A stretch of 64,000 bases of DNA from assembly GCF_001557875.1 (NCBI RefSeq), contig NZ_LNRF01000001.1, positions 1,736,001 to 1,800,000 on the forward strand. The letters are read 5' to 3'. A program made the translations under genes and the position numbers. Positions within the stretch are counted from its first letter, which is position 1. The number at the start of each line of letters is the position of its first letter. This DNA is from Vibrio splendidus. Lineage in GTDB: Bacteria > Pseudomonadota > Gammaproteobacteria > Enterobacterales > Vibrionaceae. This document shows positions 56,765-64,000 of this stretch, one piece after another. The notes beneath the pieces are model-generated. The model was not told the DNA's origin and made no database searches. It saw nothing but the letters and a program-made list of their open reading frames with translations.

Positions 56765-57369
56765 GTTGTCGCCTCCACTTTAGTTGTACGAGGCAAACAC
56801 AGCGCTTGCTGGTCCGCGACAAAGATAAAGTCGACACCTAATGGGAACTTCACCAGTGATTGACGCTCTTTAAGGTAAGAAACAAAGCCCTCTGGTAATC
56901 CGTTGATTGAGACGATTTGTTCACTTTGGATTCCCGGACCACTCAGTGACAGCTCAACACCAGAGGTTAAGCTGTCCACTTCAATGACGACGGTTGTTGA
57001 GGTGTCTGGATACTCTTCGTTGCCGAGATTGAATGTCAGTTCTGACCAATCAACATCCTGTAGATCTTGTGCTGAAATCGCAGCAAAGCTCGCTTGTTGA
57101 GTCTGCTCGACAATCGGTGCGCCAATGTGAAACTTGATGTTTTCAGTAACCGCGTGATCAGCTTTTAATGTCGAAGATAGCCAGATCGGCGTTGCATTGT
57201 CGGCCATGGAAAGTAGCGTTTGAGCGGCTGCACTCATCATTGAACCAAAGCCTTCGCAACGATTTAGTGTTACGACGGTACCGGGTTCAGACATCGCCTT
57301 GAGCAGCAATCGAAAGCACTGCTGACTGTCATGAACTGCATCTTGAAATGCAGGAGAAATCATACTCAT
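56749..57369 (-). CDS. phnH: C-P lyase core subunit
   Basis: A 206-residue core subunit, recognised by FQDAVHDSQQCFRLLLKAM near the start and YLKERQSLVKFPLGVDFIF near the end. It is the dimeric partner in the G2H2I2J2 complex. It overlaps phnI. A 75-base gap separates it from phnG. Confidence 0.95.
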   Translation of the reverse strand: MSMISPAFQDAVHDSQQCFRLLLKAMSEPGTVVTLNRCEGFGSMMSAAAQTLLSMADNATPIWLSSTLKADHAVTENIKFHIGAPIVEQTQQASFAAISAQDLQDVDWSELTFNLGNEEYPDTSTTVVIEVDSLTSGVELSLSGPGIQSEQIVSINGLPEGFVSYLKERQSLVKFPLGVDFIFVADQQALCLPRTTKVEATTCTLL

Positions 57370-57444
57370 TGAATTCGTTCTAACCTTTTTAATTCGTTAA
57401 TCTTATTCTTGAATGACATGTAGTTCTTTTGCTTACCTGCGAAG

Positions 57445-57891
57445 CTAATCTTCACCTCGAACCATAGTAAAAAAGTCCACTTTGCTTGAAGCCACTTCTT
57501 GGCGACGTCGACTGTCTCGTTCATGTTTCATCGCTGCCAAAGGCTCAATCAGTTGCGTGTTGAGCACTTCGGCTTGTTGTCCGTTTTGCATCAAGGCATC
57601 GACGACGGCTGCTAGCTCTGCATGAGGCTTGCTTCGCCCCTGTAGGTAGCTGTAACCAAGCTCTCCGCTCGTTAGCTTGATGACGGCGCGAGTAATCGTG
57701 ACATCCCCCATGTTGAACTGACGGCCTGTTGAGCCCATACGTGCACGCACTTGTGCTAAACCAATCTCTGGTTGGCGAACCATTGCGTATTCCGCGTCTA
57801 GCCCTAATGCTTCCCAGCGCGTTTTCAATTCTGAGAACTGGCTCTGCGCGAGTACTGACATCCACTTTTGTCGCTCTTTCAAAGCTGTCAT
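57445..57891 (-). CDS. phnG: C-P lyase core subunit
   Basis: A 148-residue core subunit of normal length, with RQKWMSVLAQSQ at the start and the conserved YSYLQGRSKPHAELAAVVDAL. It begins directly after the phnF stop, so the two are co-translated. Confidence 0.95.
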   Translation of the reverse strand: MTALKERQKWMSVLAQSQFSELKTRWEALGLDAEYAMVRQPEIGLAQVRARMGSTGRQFNMGDVTITRAVIKLTSGELGYSYLQGRSKPHAELAAVVDALMQNGQQAEVLNTQLIEPLAAMKHERDSRRRQEVASSKVDFFTMVRGED

Positions 57892-58587
57892 TTAGTGCTC
57901 CATTACAATTTCGGTTGCGTCGGCACGGGTGTTCGAACTTGAAAATTCCGCTATCACTTGCGTGCCTTTGATTACGTTGGTGGTTTTAATTTTGAGTAGC
58001 GGTGTACTGGTGCTGATTTGCAGCAAACGACACTCTTCATTGGTTGGGATTTTCGCGCCCACTCGAGTCTCTTTTCGCTCTAAATCAATCTCCAAGCCAC
58101 GCTGAATAAATTGATGCAAAGAACCGTTGGTGAAGTTCTTAAGAATCGGCCACCACGCCACATTGGGTAGGTAGTGGTCGATAATAGTTCTCGGTGTATC
58201 TCCGGTTTTTCGCAGGGTACGGATGTGAATAACCTTGCTCCCCTCTTCAATCTTCAAGTAGCCCGCAATCTTGGGAGAAACATTGATAAGGCGAGACTGA
58301 AGCACCTCACACCTTGGCATCGCGCCTTGCTCAATCAGGTTCTTGGTGAAATGCGCGCCCGAGTGAAGTCGATATTCACTTGGCTGACGAATCACCATGT
58401 TGCCTTTGCCTTGGTGGCGTTGAATCAAGCCCGTTGACACGAGTTCATCGACTGCGCGGCGAAGCGTGTGACGGTTTACTGCAAAGCGCTCAGCCAATTT
58501 GGATTCAGGTGGTAAGTAGTCACCTGGCACAAAGTGGTCTTTCACTTCCTTTTCAAGCTCTGAGGCAATATCTAAGTAAACGGGCAT
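57892..58587 (-). CDS. phnF: GntR/HutC-family regulator of phosphonate use
   Basis: A 231-residue repressor with an N-terminal GntR winged helix (YLPPESKLAERFAVNRHTLRR) and a C-terminal UTRA ligand domain (HIRTLRKTGDTPRTIIDHYLP). The family senses phosphonate or related metabolites. Two matching palindromes, at 58615-58630 and 61422-61437, fit its HutC-type site and imply control of itself and of phnC. Confidence 0.95.
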   Translation of the reverse strand: MPVYLDIASELEKEVKDHFVPGDYLPPESKLAERFAVNRHTLRRAVDELVSTGLIQRHQGKGNMVIRQPSEYRLHSGAHFTKNLIEQGAMPRCEVLQSRLINVSPKIAGYLKIEEGSKVIHIRTLRKTGDTPRTIIDHYLPNVAWWPILKNFTNGSLHQFIQRGLEIDLERKETRVGAKIPTNEECRLLQISTSTPLLKIKTTNVIKGTQVIAEFSSSNTRADATEIVMEH

Positions 58588-58614
58588 AAGGGTTTCCTTT
58601 CCTAAAATTCAATC

Positions 58615-58630
58615 ACTTATCTAGACAAGT
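58615..58630. promoter_or_regulatory. Predicted PhnF operator upstream of phnF
   Basis: ACTTATCTAGACAAGT, palindromic apart from one position pair. It is 28 bases before the phnF ATG and differs by two bases from the site upstream of phnC. Autoregulation of phnF is inferred. Confidence 0.7.
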
Positions 58631-58640
58631 TTGGTTAAAT

Positions 58641-58657
58641 AGGCATCTGAGATGCCT
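58641..58657 (-). terminator. Small hairpin at the phnE stop codon
   Basis: AGGCATC/GATGCCT with a 3-base loop; it includes the phnE stop and runs into ATTTAA on the minus strand. It may be a weak terminator or an mRNA-stabilising structure between phnE and phnF. Confidence 0.5.
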
Positions 58658-59444
58658 AGATAAACTTCTTACGGATGATTTGAGAAACGAAGTCGATAAT
58701 GCTTACCGTCACGATAACAATGGCCATGATTGCGGCAGTTTGTTGTAACTGGAAACCTGAGATAGATTGCCAAAGCAGCACACCGATACCGCCCGCGCCG
58801 ACCATGCCTACCACAGTTGCTGAGCGAATGTTCGACTCTAAGCGGTACAGTGAATAAGAAATCCAAAGCGGCATTACTTGCGGGATAACGCCGTAAAGAA
58901 TCACCTCGAATGGGTTTGCGCCTGTCGCTTTAACGCCTTCCATCGGGCCGGGTTCAATCGCTTCAATGGCTTCAGCAAATAGCTTGGCAAGTACGCCTGT
59001 AGTGTGAATAAACAGCGCCATCACACCAGCAAACGGTCCCAATCCAACCACCACTACAAACAGCATCGCAAACACCATTTCGTTGATAGCGCGTAAACAG
59101 TCCATCAGGCGACGAATTGGGAATGTCACCCAGCTCGGCATCAGGTTCTCTGCACTCAAAATACCGAATGGAATCGCTAACAAAATCGATAGCACGGTTC
59201 CCCAGATGCCCACTTGAATCGTCACCAGCATTTCGTTGAGGTACACATTGCTTTCACTAAAGTCAGCAGGGAAAAAGTCTTTACCGAGCTGAACCATGTT
59301 CTCTGGGTGTTCAAAGAACATCATTGGTGCCATTTCTGCGCCTTGCCACGCCCAGCTAAGGACCAGTAGTGCTATCACAGCGATCACGCCGTTTTTAATC
59401 GACAGCTTTGATGAAGGCTCGTAGCTTTGAGTTATTGCAGTCAT
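58656..59444 (-). CDS. phnE: Phosphonate ABC transporter permease
   Basis: A 262-residue inner-membrane permease with about six hydrophobic segments. The conserved coupling-loop sequence [24 protein letters not shown] matches PhnE (split by a gap in residues here only for description). It works with PhnC and PhnD. Length is normal, unlike the frameshifted phnE of E. coli K-12. Confidence 0.94.
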   Translation of the reverse strand: MTAITQSYEPSSKLSIKNGVIAVIALLVLSWAWQGAEMAPMMFFEHPENMVQLGKDFFPADFSESNVYLNEMLVTIQVGIWGTVLSILLAIPFGILSAENLMPSWVTFPIRRLMDCLRAINEMVFAMLFVVVVGLGPFAGVMALFIHTTGVLAKLFAEAIEAIEPGPMEGVKATGANPFEVILYGVIPQVMPLWISYSLYRLESNIRSATVVGMVGAGGIGVLLWQSISGFQLQQTAAIMAIVIVTVSIIDFVSQIIRKKFI

Positions 59445-59495
59445 TGTTCTATTACTCTTTTGTTGCGCCGCCCACAGCAGCGCAATGGGTTAGAA

Positions 59496-60491
59496 TTAGC
59501 CTTTCAGCGCATCAATTTCTGTTTGCAGCTGGTCGATTTCCGCTTGGTATTTCGCCATACGATCGGCTCTCACTTTCTCGCTTAGGTTGCTGTTGTTTTC
59601 AGCTTCAACTAGCTTCTTGAACGCTTCCATTTGACGAATAGGCAGTAGCTGGTTGTTATCAGTAGCAGCAAAGCCAGACCAAGCCAGTTGATTTAGGTTT
59701 TTAAGCTGCTCTGGCTGTTCGCCGTAACTGACGAAGAAATCACGCGCCTTTTGTTTCAAGCCTTCGTCTAAATCTTTGCGGTAGGTAATTACATCTGATG
59801 GGATAAGTTCTGACTGCCAAACCACCTTCAGCTTGCTAAACAGCTCAGGGTTCTGATCTTCAATGCGAATAAGACTCATGGTGTGATTAGTTGCGACATC
59901 GACTTGGTTATTCGCTACCGCCATCACGTTAGCGCCATGGCTTGCGGTCACATTGCGGTGGAAGTCGTTCGCCGAGATGCCATTGTTGGCAAATGCTTCG
60001 AAGTTCGGGACTAGGAAGCCCGAAGTAGAGTTAGGATCGCCATTACCAAACTTGAGTGTTTTGTGTTGCTCTAAAACATCTTCAAGTGTGTTGATATTGT
60101 CGTTTTCAGCATTAACAATCAGTAAGCTGTAATAACCCTGTAAACCATCCTCATCGATGTAACGAACAAAGGCTTCAGCGTTTGCACGGTCAACAGCTTC
60201 CATCGCCGCCTTATTTCCATAGTAAGCAAAATCAACCTTGCCAAAACGCTGCGCTTGAATGATGCCAGCATAGTCAGGAGCAAAATAGGCGTTCACTGGT
60301 ATGCCTAACGCTTTACCTAAGTCATCCAGAAGAGGCTCCCAGCGGCTGCGCAAGTTTTGTTGTGCATCGGTCGCGATAATGCCGAAGTTGATTGAATCTT
60401 TTGCCACCGCGTGACCAGCTGTGAGTGTGGTCATCAACACAGTCGCTAATGTCACAGCCTTCTTAATTCCTGATTTCATTGAATGAAACAT
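59496..60491 (-). CDS. phnD: Phosphonate-binding periplasmic protein
   Basis: A 331-residue solute receptor. The signal peptide (about 1-30, ending AGHAVA) is followed by INFGIIATDAQQNLRSRWEPL and VDFAYYGNKAAMEAV. It captures phosphonates for PhnE/PhnC. The C-terminus has a short coiled coil (about 305-330). Confidence 0.95.
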   Translation of the reverse strand: MFHSMKSGIKKAVTLATVLMTTLTAGHAVAKDSINFGIIATDAQQNLRSRWEPLLDDLGKALGIPVNAYFAPDYAGIIQAQRFGKVDFAYYGNKAAMEAVDRANAEAFVRYIDEDGLQGYYSLLIVNAENDNINTLEDVLEQHKTLKFGNGDPNSTSGFLVPNFEAFANNGISANDFHRNVTASHGANVMAVANNQVDVATNHTMSLIRIEDQNPELFSKLKVVWQSELIPSDVITYRKDLDEGLKQKARDFFVSYGEQPEQLKNLNQLAWSGFAATDNNQLLPIRQMEAFKKLVEAENNSNLSEKVRADRMAKYQAEIDQLQTEIDALKG

Positions 60492-60508
60492 ATTGATTTC
60501 CCTGATAT

Positions 60509-61321
60509 TTATAAAGACGCAGCGAGCACGTCGTTAGATTGGATGTGTGGTGTGTTTGTCGATTTTTTCGAACGGTATAGGTCTTCAAGCTGAGGCTTAG
60601 TCAATTCCGCACTCTTCCCTTCGTAAAACACTTGACCATCTTTAAGCGCGATGATGTTTTCGCAGTACTTAAGGGCATGGTCGACTTGGTGAAGCGTGAC
60701 GATGACAGGAATGCCTTCCTTCTCATTAATGTCTGTCAGCAGCTCCATCACGATGCGTGCTGATTCAGGATCAAGCGACGCGATAGGTTCATCAGCGAAA
60801 ATGATTTTGGCTTTCTGCATCAGTGCGCGCGCGATAGCGACACGTTGTTGTTGACCGCCAGATAGATTGCCAACACGCTGACCCGCGAAGTCTTCCATCC
60901 CTACTCGACGCAATGCTTCAAGTGCTTGCTGCTGCTGCTCAACGGTGAACATACCTGTTAGCGTCCTCCACTTAGGCGTTGAGCTCAGTGCACCAATCAG
61001 TACATTGGTCATCACCGACAAACGGTTAACGAGGTTGAATTGCTGAAAGATGTAACCTGCTTGTGCACGACGGTCGCGAACATTGCTGTCTGCCTTACCA
61101 TTTGCCTGAACGGTTTGACCAAGCACGTAGATTTGAGAGTCCGTGCTTTTGTCTCCGATGATCAAGCCGCTTAAATGGCGAAGCAGCGTAGATTTACCTG
61201 AACCCGATGGGCCAAGTAACGCCGTCATCTTGCGGCTGGTAATCGTCAAATTGATGCCATTCAGTGCTTTATTCGAACCGAATGTTTTGTTGACCTTCTT
61301 AACTTCAATGATGTTATTCAT
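60509..61321 (-). CDS. phnC: Phosphonate ABC transporter ATPase
   Basis: A 270-residue ATPase and first gene of the transport unit. Walker A is GPSGSGKST, the signature LSGGQQQRVAIA, and Walker B IIFADEPIASLDP. The ATG at 61321 fits the family; the frame extends to 61351. A PhnF-like palindrome lies about 100 bases upstream. Confidence 0.95.
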   Translation of the reverse strand: MNNIIEVKKVNKTFGSNKALNGINLTITSRKMTALLGPSGSGKSTLLRHLSGLIIGDKSTDSQIYVLGQTVQANGKADSNVRDRRAQAGYIFQQFNLVNRLSVMTNVLIGALSSTPKWRTLTGMFTVEQQQQALEALRRVGMEDFAGQRVGNLSGGQQQRVAIARALMQKAKIIFADEPIASLDPESARIVMELLTDINEKEGIPVIVTLHQVDHALKYCENIIALKDGQVFYEGKSAELTKPQLEDLYRSKKSTNTPHIQSNDVLAASL

Positions 61322-61918
61322 CGTCAATGTCCCTGTTTGATTTAAGGCCACTTTGACGTCTGATTATTAAAGTTACGTGTCGGTTTATTTGCAGAAGTGA
61401 AATATTTCAAAGGGTTAGTCAACTTGTCTAGACAAGCTTAACCCTCTGTTTTAAATAACAAAAAATGAGGATAATTGAATGGGGATATCAACTTATATAC
61501 AGACGTAATTCACAGTAATTTGACAATAAAAAACTCAATAAACACGACAACGTTTAGGTGTTCTCTGAACAATAGATAGACGTCTCAAATAGTTGAGAAA
61601 GTGACATATAAAAAAAGCACCCCATTATGGAATGCCCGTTTGACCTCAATCGTGAACTTGTTCTAGATCATTAAAGTGTTCAAAAATGCAATCTTTGGTT
61701 TTAAATATTTAAACTTTGATGGAGTTTAAGAAATTAAACCATATCGAAGATGGTTTGGTGGTCCTGTTCAAATTTTACTCTCAATTTAAGTTAAATTTCC
61801 GTTATTTGTTGACGTCTTAGACGCTTTTTACTGGTTTACAGAAGTTTACTACATCTTGCCCAGATACCACCAAAGGAGTGGATTTCAGCCATCGAGTTCA
61901 AAAATGTAAACCGAAATC
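61322..61918. other. Divergent regulatory region, phnC and regulator gene
   Basis: About 600 AT-rich bases with no gene. It holds the PhnF-like palindrome at 61422-61437 and must carry promoters for phnC (minus) and the DauR-like operon (plus). I looked for a Pho box (two CTGTCAT-like repeats 11 apart) and did not see one. Confidence 0.5.
61422..61437. promoter_or_regulatory. Predicted PhnF operator upstream of phnC
   Basis: ACTTGTCTAGACAAGC. The central 14 bases are a perfect palindrome and contain GTCTAGAC, which fits the HutC-group consensus GT-N-TA-N-AC. It shares 14 of 16 bases with the site upstream of phnF. Confidence 0.75.
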
Positions 61919-62588
61919 ATGAATGTAAAACAAGTTCGATTCACCGATGAAGACAGAGAATGTTTAAACAATTACTTCCGTTTAGCAGACACGCTCGCTG
62001 ATTTGATTGGCCCCTACTGTGAAATAGTCATTCATTCATTCATTTGAAAGCTTAGAAAACTCGGTCGTGAAAATCGTCAACGGTCATCATACCGGTCGTG
62101 AAATCGGCTCTCCTATTACGGACTTAGGTTTACGTATGTGGAGTAAATTCGAGAAAACCGGCGAAGTTTCTCCAAAGAGTTATTTCACCAATGCAGCAGA
62201 CGGTTCCCTACTTAAATCAACTACCTGTGTGCTAGCCGGACCACAGAAAAAGCCGATTGGCATGCTGTGTATCAACATGAACTTATCCTTCCCATTCCCC
62301 GAAATCGTTAAAACGTTGATGCCAACGTGCAATGTGTCTCAAACACTAGTCAGTGAGACTTTCAGCAACAATGCAAACGACGTGATTCAACAAGCGCTGA
62401 CCGCTGCAATAAAAGAAGTGGAACAAGACGAAACGATTTCCTGCAAAAGTCGTAACAAAGCCATCATTCGTTGTTTATTTGATAACGGCGTATTTGAGCT
62501 AAAAGAGACGACGACACAAGTATCAGAACAACTTGGGATCAGCCGTCAGGCGGTTTACAAGTTTATCCGTGAATTTAAATCAGAATAA
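61919..62588 (+). pseudogene. YheO/DauR-type regulator, frameshifted at a (CATT)4 tract
   Basis: A transcriptional regulator gene whose product should be about 221 residues: a YheO-like PAS domain, then an HTH_22 domain ending ISRQAVYKFIREFKSE. The first frame (ATG at 61919) runs through YCEIVIHSF and then meets a TGA. The second frame carries on from about 62045 with ESLENSVVKIVNGHHTGREI. Removing one CATT unit from the four at 62029-62044 joins them exactly. It heads an operon with ridA and a cystine symporter, which it probably regulates. It may be phase-variable, broken, or an assembly error. Confidence 0.85.
62029..62044 (+). repeat. (CATT)4 tetranucleotide repeat inside a coding region
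   Basis: Four perfect CATT units. With three (or six) units the regulator frame is open; with four it is closed. Confidence 0.95.
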
Positions 62589-62612
62589 AACCAATAATTT
62601 AGGAGTTACATC

Positions 62613-62996
62613 GTGAAACAGATCATTGCCACTGAACAAGCACCAGCAGCTATTGGGCCTTACTCACAAGGTACGTCTTACGGCGACATGGTTTATACAT
62701 CAGGTCAATTACCTCTCGTTCCAGAAACCATGCAGTTTGTTGAAGGCGGTATTAAAGAACAGGCTCGTCAGTCGCTAGAAAACTTAAAAGCTGTATTAGA
62801 AGCGAGTAATGCGGGACTGGACACAGTGCTTAAGACAACCTGCTTCCTATCTGACATGGAAAACTTCGTTGCCTTTAACGAAGTGTACACAGAGGTGTTT
62901 GGTACAGAGAACGCACCTGCTCGCTCTTGTGTTGAAGCAGCACGACTACCAAAAGACGCACTGGTTGAAGTTGAAGCCATCGCATACACAAAATAA
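62613..62996 (+). CDS. ridA: RidA family enamine/imine deaminase
   Basis: A 127-residue trimeric protein that hydrolyses reactive 2-aminoacrylate and similar enamines, protecting PLP enzymes. The opening AIGPYSQGTSYGDMVYTSGQ and the Arg in APARSCVEAARLPKDALVE are typical. The start is GTG, 7 bases after AGGAG. It sits between a regulator and a cystine transporter gene, which links it to cysteine or serine breakdown. Confidence 0.95.
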   Translation: MKQIIATEQAPAAIGPYSQGTSYGDMVYTSGQLPLVPETMQFVEGGIKEQARQSLENLKAVLEASNAGLDTVLKTTCFLSDMENFVAFNEVYTEVFGTENAPARSCVEAARLPKDALVEVEAIAYTK

Positions 62997-63033
62997 CCGA
63001 TTTAGGTATTAATGGGTATCATAGGAGATTCTC

Positions 63034-64000
63034 ATGAGCGTTTCATTTATTGGATTAAGCATACTATTCTTTGGGTTCTACGCACTGCTGTCGAACTTCA
63101 AAAAGCAAAAGAAAAGTTTTAACTTCCGCGTACTGAGTGCGCTTGCTGCTGGCTTGTTGTTCGGTGGCGCAATTCAACTTGTTTTCGGTGTTGGTAACGT
63201 CGCAACTTCCGGCTTTGCTGAACTGATTTCAGTGTTCGGTAAAGGCTACATCAAACTTCTACAAATGATCGTTATCCCACTTGTGTTCGTGGCGATGATC
63301 TCTTCGATCATGAACGTTGAAGGCGGCGGCGCGCTATCTCGTATCGCACCAAAAATCATCGGTATTCTACTTTTCACTTGTGCAATCTCAGCAGCCGTTG
63401 GTATCGCAAGTATTTACCTATTTGGTATCGATGCGAACGCGCTAGTCAGCACAATCGGCACCAACAGTGCGATTGAAGCTCGCGGTGATTCACTGGTAGC
63501 AACACAAGATGCAATGGCGAGCAGTGGTCTGTCTGGTATGGCTCTGTCTATCATTCCAACCAACATCTTTGACATGCTAACAGGCTCTCAACGTACTTCA
63601 ACGCTATCCACTGTACTGTTCGGTATGTTCCTTGGTTACTGTATCCTGCAAGTGAAGAACCGTAAGCCAGAGAAAGTGCAAAACTTCGTTGATTTCATCA
63701 ACTCTGCAAAAGAAGTGGTGCTATCAATGGTACGTGAAATTCTGAAGCTAACGCCTTACGGTGTATTCGCTCTGATGACCACGTTCATGATGACCAACGA
63801 CCTATTCGCACTGGCTGAAATGGGACGCTTCCTTCTAGCGAGCTACGTAGCAATCGGCGTAATGTTCGGCATCCACTTCGTCATGGTGTCAATGTTCGGC
63901 CTTTCTCCTGCTAAGTTCATGAAGAAAATCTGGCCTGTACTAGTGTTCGGTTTCGGTTCTCGCTCAAGCATGGCAGCTATCCCGCTAAACGTTGAAACAC
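63034..64000 (+). CDS. tcyP: TcyP-like cystine symporter, N-terminal part
   Basis: The first 322 residues of a sodium:dicarboxylate symporter-family protein; the gene runs off the right edge (the family is about 460 residues). It has several membrane segments, GKGYIKLLQMIVIPLVFVAMISS, and FGFGSRSSMAAIPL, which resemble L-cystine transporters TcyP/YdjN. An AGGAG site precedes the ATG. It is the third gene of the regulator-ridA operon. Confidence 0.85.
   Translation, partial: MSVSFIGLSILFFGFYALLSNFKKQKKSFNFRVLSALAAGLLFGGAIQLVFGVGNVATSGFAELISVFGKGYIKLLQMIVIPLVFVAMISSIMNVEGGGALSRIAPKIIGILLFTCAISAAVGIASIYLFGIDANALVSTIGTNSAIEARGDSLVATQDAMASSGLSGMALSIIPTNIFDMLTGSQRTSTLSTVLFGMFLGYCILQVKNRKPEKVQNFVDFINSAKEVVLSMVREILKLTPYGVFALMTTFMMTNDLFALAEMGRFLLASYVAIGVMFGIHFVMVSMFGLSPAKFMKKIWPVLVFGFGSRSSMAAIPLNVET

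Noticed and set aside
61352-61918. Pho box upstream of phnC
   Set aside because: No pair of CTGTCAT-like repeats with the right spacing was found by eye.
1-64000. CRISPR arrays, tRNA or rRNA genes, insertion sequences, integrons, prophage
   Set aside because: No regularly spaced identical repeats with unique spacers, no tRNA- or rRNA-like sequence recognised, and no transposase, integrase or phage protein seen.

Overview
The window looks like a Vibrio chromosome, most likely the second replicon of a Splendidus-clade-like species. I infer this from the protein families, their neighbourhoods (for example ppsR divergent from ppsA, and several c-di-GMP enzymes), moderate GC content and AT-rich intergenic DNA. 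No rRNA, tRNA, CRISPR array, transposase or phage gene was seen. Both ends cut through genes: an ascorbate-type PTS permease on the left and a cystine symporter on the right.

Region 1 (1-14.6 kb) is signalling-rich. After the PTS IIC/IIA pair come a tandem-HD HD-GYP protein, a GNAT acetyltransferase, an OmpR-type two-component system and a small exported protein. Three more c-di-GMP proteins follow: PAS-GGDEF-EAL, a ToxR-like winged helix fused through the membrane to an EAL domain, and dCache-GGDEF-EAL. An orphan type IV pilin gene sits among them.

Region 2 (14.7-31.6 kb) is a mosaic of small units. It holds a YtrA-type GntR/ABC transporter operon, a 0.9 kb gene-poor stretch, a monooxygenase/nucleotidyltransferase pair, a stand-alone RibD-type deaminase and a NUDIX hydrolase. 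It continues with a long RluA-family pseudouridine synthase, a secreted alpha/beta hydrolase with a hairpin over its ribosome binding site, two AraC-type regulators, an isochorismatase-like hydrolase, an NhaC-family antiporter, a hydratase-like protein, a DUF3861/MarR divergent pair with two clear operators, and sgrR.

Region 3 (31.6-49.9 kb) opens with what appears to be an sgrS-like RNA carrying a 32-codon sgrT-like frame, divergent from sgrR. It is followed by rimK and its protease partner, an MBL hydrolase with a TTG start, a 2OG-Fe(II) oxygenase, a glycerophosphodiesterase, a TauE-like permease, an L,D-transpeptidase, an oxidoreductase, a 53-codon GTG-start gene, grxB, a CHASE3-type chemoreceptor and ppsR/ppsA. 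It ends with an orphan protein carrying a RelA/SpoT-like nucleotidyltransferase signature and a MATE pump.

Region 4 (49.9-61.3 kb, minus strand) is a complete carbon-phosphorus lyase locus in the order phnC-D-E-F-G-H-I-J-K-L-M-N-P plus a hexapeptide-repeat transferase. Two matching palindromes, one upstream of phnC and one upstream of phnF, look like PhnF operators and suggest two substrate-responsive transcription units.

Region 5 (61.9-64 kb) is an operon of a YheO/DauR-type regulator, ridA and a TcyP-like cystine symporter. The regulator reading frame is broken at a (CATT)4 tetranucleotide tract. Three copies would restore the frame, which suggests phase variation, a fresh pseudogene or an assembly slip.
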